Shown here in pieces: positions 61,359-64,000 of a stretch of DNA of 64,000 bases. The DNA is taken from the NCBI GenBank assembly GCA_963924555.1, contig OZ004587.1, positions 3,224,001 to 3,288,000 of the forward strand, read 5' to 3'. Position 1 is the first letter of the stretch; every line of letters begins with the position of its first letter. The translations under genes and the position numbers were made by a program. The DNA comes from Crambe crambe (Eukaryota; Porifera; Demospongiae; Poecilosclerida; Crambeidae). The notes beneath the pieces were generated by a model. The model made no database searches. It worked only from the letters and a program-made list of their open reading frames with translations, and had not been told where the DNA came from.

Positions 61359-62838
61359 ATGGCCACCACTAGGAGTGCTACGTCTAGTAAGTACCACATA
61401 ACTTGTGGAAGGAGGGTGTTACCTAATCACGTTGTGCAAGTAACTACACAGTCATCCTCCCCCCATTGGGTATGAATTGATGGTCATGGTTGTACCACCC
61501 TTTTCTAGGATGGAATAACCTTTTGGTTGGTATTCCACAAGAGGCATGGAGCATACTCGAAAGTGAAAATTGGCTGCTGGTAGATGATTATGGAACAATG
61601 ATCCATGCGATTTCCAGGAGACTTGACAGGGCTGGGGTTGATGAGGACGTGTCTAGTACTACTATTCTGATCATTTCAAACAATTGGAAGACAGACCAGA
61701 TAAAGTGTTTTTATTCCCTGATTTAGATCAGCATTTATATTTAGGGACAAGAACAAATTTGAGGAAGAGCCAGAGGAAATATTGGAAGAGGATGCTGTAA
61801 GTGCACCTTTGAAACTTCTGGTAAAGGGTTTCTATTGCAGGAAGCTCCTCTGTACATGTACGCTAATATTAGAAATAACAATCATAATGGTAATATTTAA
61901 CATTGACTAGTCATCTCCTGATTAGTATTTTAGTAAACTACTTCTAAAACCATGTCATTCTCAGCTATATAAGGCTCAGCCTTTCTCTGAATCTCGATTT
62001 TAAAGGATTCTAAAGCTGTTTGGTTTTCTCTGCAACCATATCGCAAGCTGTATCAAGTATATGCAGTATTGGTTCAATCAGTGTACAAGCATGGGTGAGT
62101 AACTCACATTGTCATGGCTGTTTATAGCACCCATTCCATTTCTTGATACGCTTTCCTCTCATTTTTTTCCCCTTGGAGAGGATAGCTTGGGACCAACTAA
62201 GAACATACTTATATTATGATAGTGCCCACATTACATGGCGCAAACCTACGTACATATGTTGCCAAAAACCTGGAAACTTTAGTGCTGCTCCTAACATCTA
62301 ACCACATTTCGATTTGCAGATTGAAACAATCGTTTATGTTCTCGGAAGTAAAAGTATATATATGTCCAAACTGCAAAGGATGCACAGTACGACAAATGAG
62401 AGAAATACTTGCCAAAGGAAAAAAAAAACACTCCCTCAACTGAGGGAGAGCAATGGATGCTTTAAAACAGTATACACCAGTAATAAACAATATATGATGT
62501 TCAAATTCAGAAATACTGTTGGATGCAAAAGTACAGAGAGTGCTGTACATGATGCGCTAAGAAATCCAACAAAAAAGTATGCTAGGATGGAAGAAAAATC
62601 ATTTGTTGCCGGGTGGAAGTTTATGTATCCCCATGTACCGTCCAATGTGACCATCCATGACATTCTTGCAGACCACGATATTGAAAATACAGTCAATATG
62701 CTTGAAGAAGAAAGGTTAAAGAGATTTATTCAAGTTTTAGTATATAGAACTATTCTCGTGCCCCCCCCCCCCCCTCCCACAACAAGTACTCGCTTATTTT
62801 CTTCTTCTTTTTCTCTTCCTCCCGTGCGGTACGTGTGA
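61359..62838 (+). CDS. Unrecognised multi-exon gene
   Basis: Exons join in phase: 61359-61386 (MATTRSATS, donor GTAAGT), 61509 to about 61704 (RWNNLLVGIPQEAWSILESE, then ISRRLDRAGVDEDVSSTTIL), 61745-61796 (KDKNKFEEEPEEILEEDA), 62006-62094 (DSKAVWFSLQPYRKLYQVYA) and from 62320 (VYICPNCKGCTVRQMREILA). The last reaches a TGA at 62441-62443 in phase. Switching frame at an A9 run (about 62420-62428) instead continues through FKTVYTSNKQYMMFKFRNTV and KKYARMEEKSFVAGWKFMYP to about 62,730. The CxxCxxC could bind a metal. I know no homologue. It may be a real gene with a homopolymer error or a young pseudogene; the donor after 61704 (AA/GTGTTT) is weak. Confidence 0.5.
62760..62774. repeat. Poly-C run near the 3' end of the unknown gene
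   Basis: A run of about fourteen C follows the last recognisable residues of the open frame; reading through it gives only a Pro run and low-complexity residues, so the genuine coding end is probably upstream. Confidence 0.7.
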
Positions 62839-62845
62839 GAGCGCG

Positions 62846-63982
62846 CATAGATATGAGGTTTTACGGAATTGGAAACGCCCAATGAACATGAACTGCACAA
62901 CCGAGGCGCGTTGACAGATGCGCACGCGCATGCAGCATTAATTATAATTATTAATGGCCGTGAAAGGAGATCAATATTCACTCCTTTCAAGGGAGTTAAA
63001 GTGATGTTCTGCCCCTACAGCTCACAGAATAGTACAAGTAAGCTAAGGGGAAGGTATTGAAGAAGTGAAGAGTCTGAGAGTTGAAGTTGGAGAGTCTGAG
63101 GAAGGAAGTTATTAATTATTCATAACTTTTTTCCTTGTAATTATAACTATGAGTACCTATCATTGCTCATTATACATTAATTTTATGTGATTGATTTGAA
63201 AGAAAGGCCAGAATGACTTTTGGTATTAAAATTAGACATAAATTCATTATTATTATAGCTAGATAATTTTGCCCCAAAGTTATCCGCCAGTTTCTGCTCA
63301 GTTCTCCCTCATCAGCATTATTGCAATACTTCTAGCTTTTGGCTGTTGGATTTTGACACCATCCATCTCAAGAATTCGGCTCAGTCAGCTGTCCTGTGGA
63401 CCCTATGGATATTAGGGAGGAAATATAGTAAGCTTGCCATCTCCATAGGATGACTATTGTATAGAAAACGAATGCACCAATTCCATTTACTGTTCTATCC
63501 TTTCCCTGAAACTACTAATACAGTTGCAATATTGTTAATCTATTTCTTGGGAGAGGGATTACAGTTTTAACACCACTTGCAAATGCTAGAGACAATATAC
63601 GTCAGCTAATACAAAAACTAACATTACTATTTCATGTAGCTAAAGTTTACATGCCTTTTGATCAGAAAATGAGCAACAGCAATTGATTCCATCAAGCGTG
63701 AGAGGGATTACAGTCCCATTAACCACCACAGTAGTATTTGTAGGAATAAACTTGAAAATCTGAGCTAAAATTTATTTCATACAGTAAATCTATGCCCTAG
63801 TGTATTATAGTATCATTGGCATAAGTCTTACCTCACGGATCTTGTCAGAACAGCAACTTTGACAAAAGTGCTATGTCATTCAGCTGTCAACGCGCCTAGC
63901 GCCTAGCCGGCCTCGGTTGTTAGTTGCTAACGAGAGCACGTGATCCGTTTCCAATCCCGGCCGTAAACCTCTTATATCTATG
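62846..63982. mobile_element. 1.1-kb element with imperfect terminal inverted repeats
   Basis: The left end CATAGATATGAGGTTTTACG, with ATTGGAAACG, CAACCGAGG and GCGCGTTGACAG by 62,922, reappears inverted at about 63,870-63,982 (ending CCTCTTATATCTATG). The interior is AT-rich, with a 24-bp palindromic-looking AATTATAATTATTAATGG zone at 62,938 and no transposase. Target duplications are not clear. Confidence 0.6.
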
Positions 63983-64000
63983 GTGAGCTCATGAGAGGAA

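Overview
The window is animal nuclear DNA, most likely from a demosponge. It is AT-rich, has introns with ordinary GT-AG boundaries, and carries protein families that I know mainly from sponge genomes: ankyrin (ANK)-ZU5-Death proteins, a Death-fold/ANK protein with a sponge-type middle domain, short secreted astacins, and relics of a multi-pass membrane family. The organism is inferred from these families, not from a marker gene.

Layout. 0.1-1.1 kb: an astacin-like protease on + with an altered zinc site. 1.9-4.1 kb: fragments of an MCM-like gene on -, possibly MCMDC2. 4.2-4.9 kb: a rearranged foldback element joined to an ankyrin fragment. 5.7-10.2 kb: a decayed mitochondrial-type leucyl-tRNA synthetase on -. 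10.8-16.9 kb: a broken ANK-ZU5-Death gene on -, with a 1,065-bp foldback element inserted in an ankyrin codon. 17.3-22 kb: a cluster of palindromic repeats and tRNA-like SINE pieces. 22.7-24.7 kb: a degenerate transposon-associated CXC-tail protein on -. 25.9-27.9 kb: relics of a sponge multi-pass receptor-like gene on +. 28-32 kb: simple repeats, hairpins and a further transposon-protein fragment.

Two intact genes dominate the centre and converge tail to tail. SEC24 (+, 32,490-42,785) can be assembled into 23 coding exons that stay in frame (1,295 residues); it is the cargo-binding subunit of the COPII coat. An 889-residue protein (-, 49,299-43,154, 7 exons) has a Death-fold domain, a sponge-type domain and about 12 ankyrin repeats; its second intron holds two ~0.7-kb elements in inverted orientation.

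Beyond 49.3 kb there is repeat-rich intergenic DNA, an intact second astacin (52.9-54.2 kb), a decayed tyrosine-recombinase-like gene with a SANT-like tail (55.6-56.5 kb), a third copy of the 0.7-kb element (57.0-57.7 kb), the 3' end of a non-LTR retrotransposon (59.4-60.7 kb), an unrecognised multi-exon gene (61.4-62.8 kb) and a 1.1-kb element with terminal inverted repeats at the right end. Genes between about 2 and 28 kb are mostly broken, whereas those between 32 and 54 kb are mostly intact. The genes do not form one pathway. All exon calls are by eye from splice signals, reading phase and remembered family sequences; no alignment was run.
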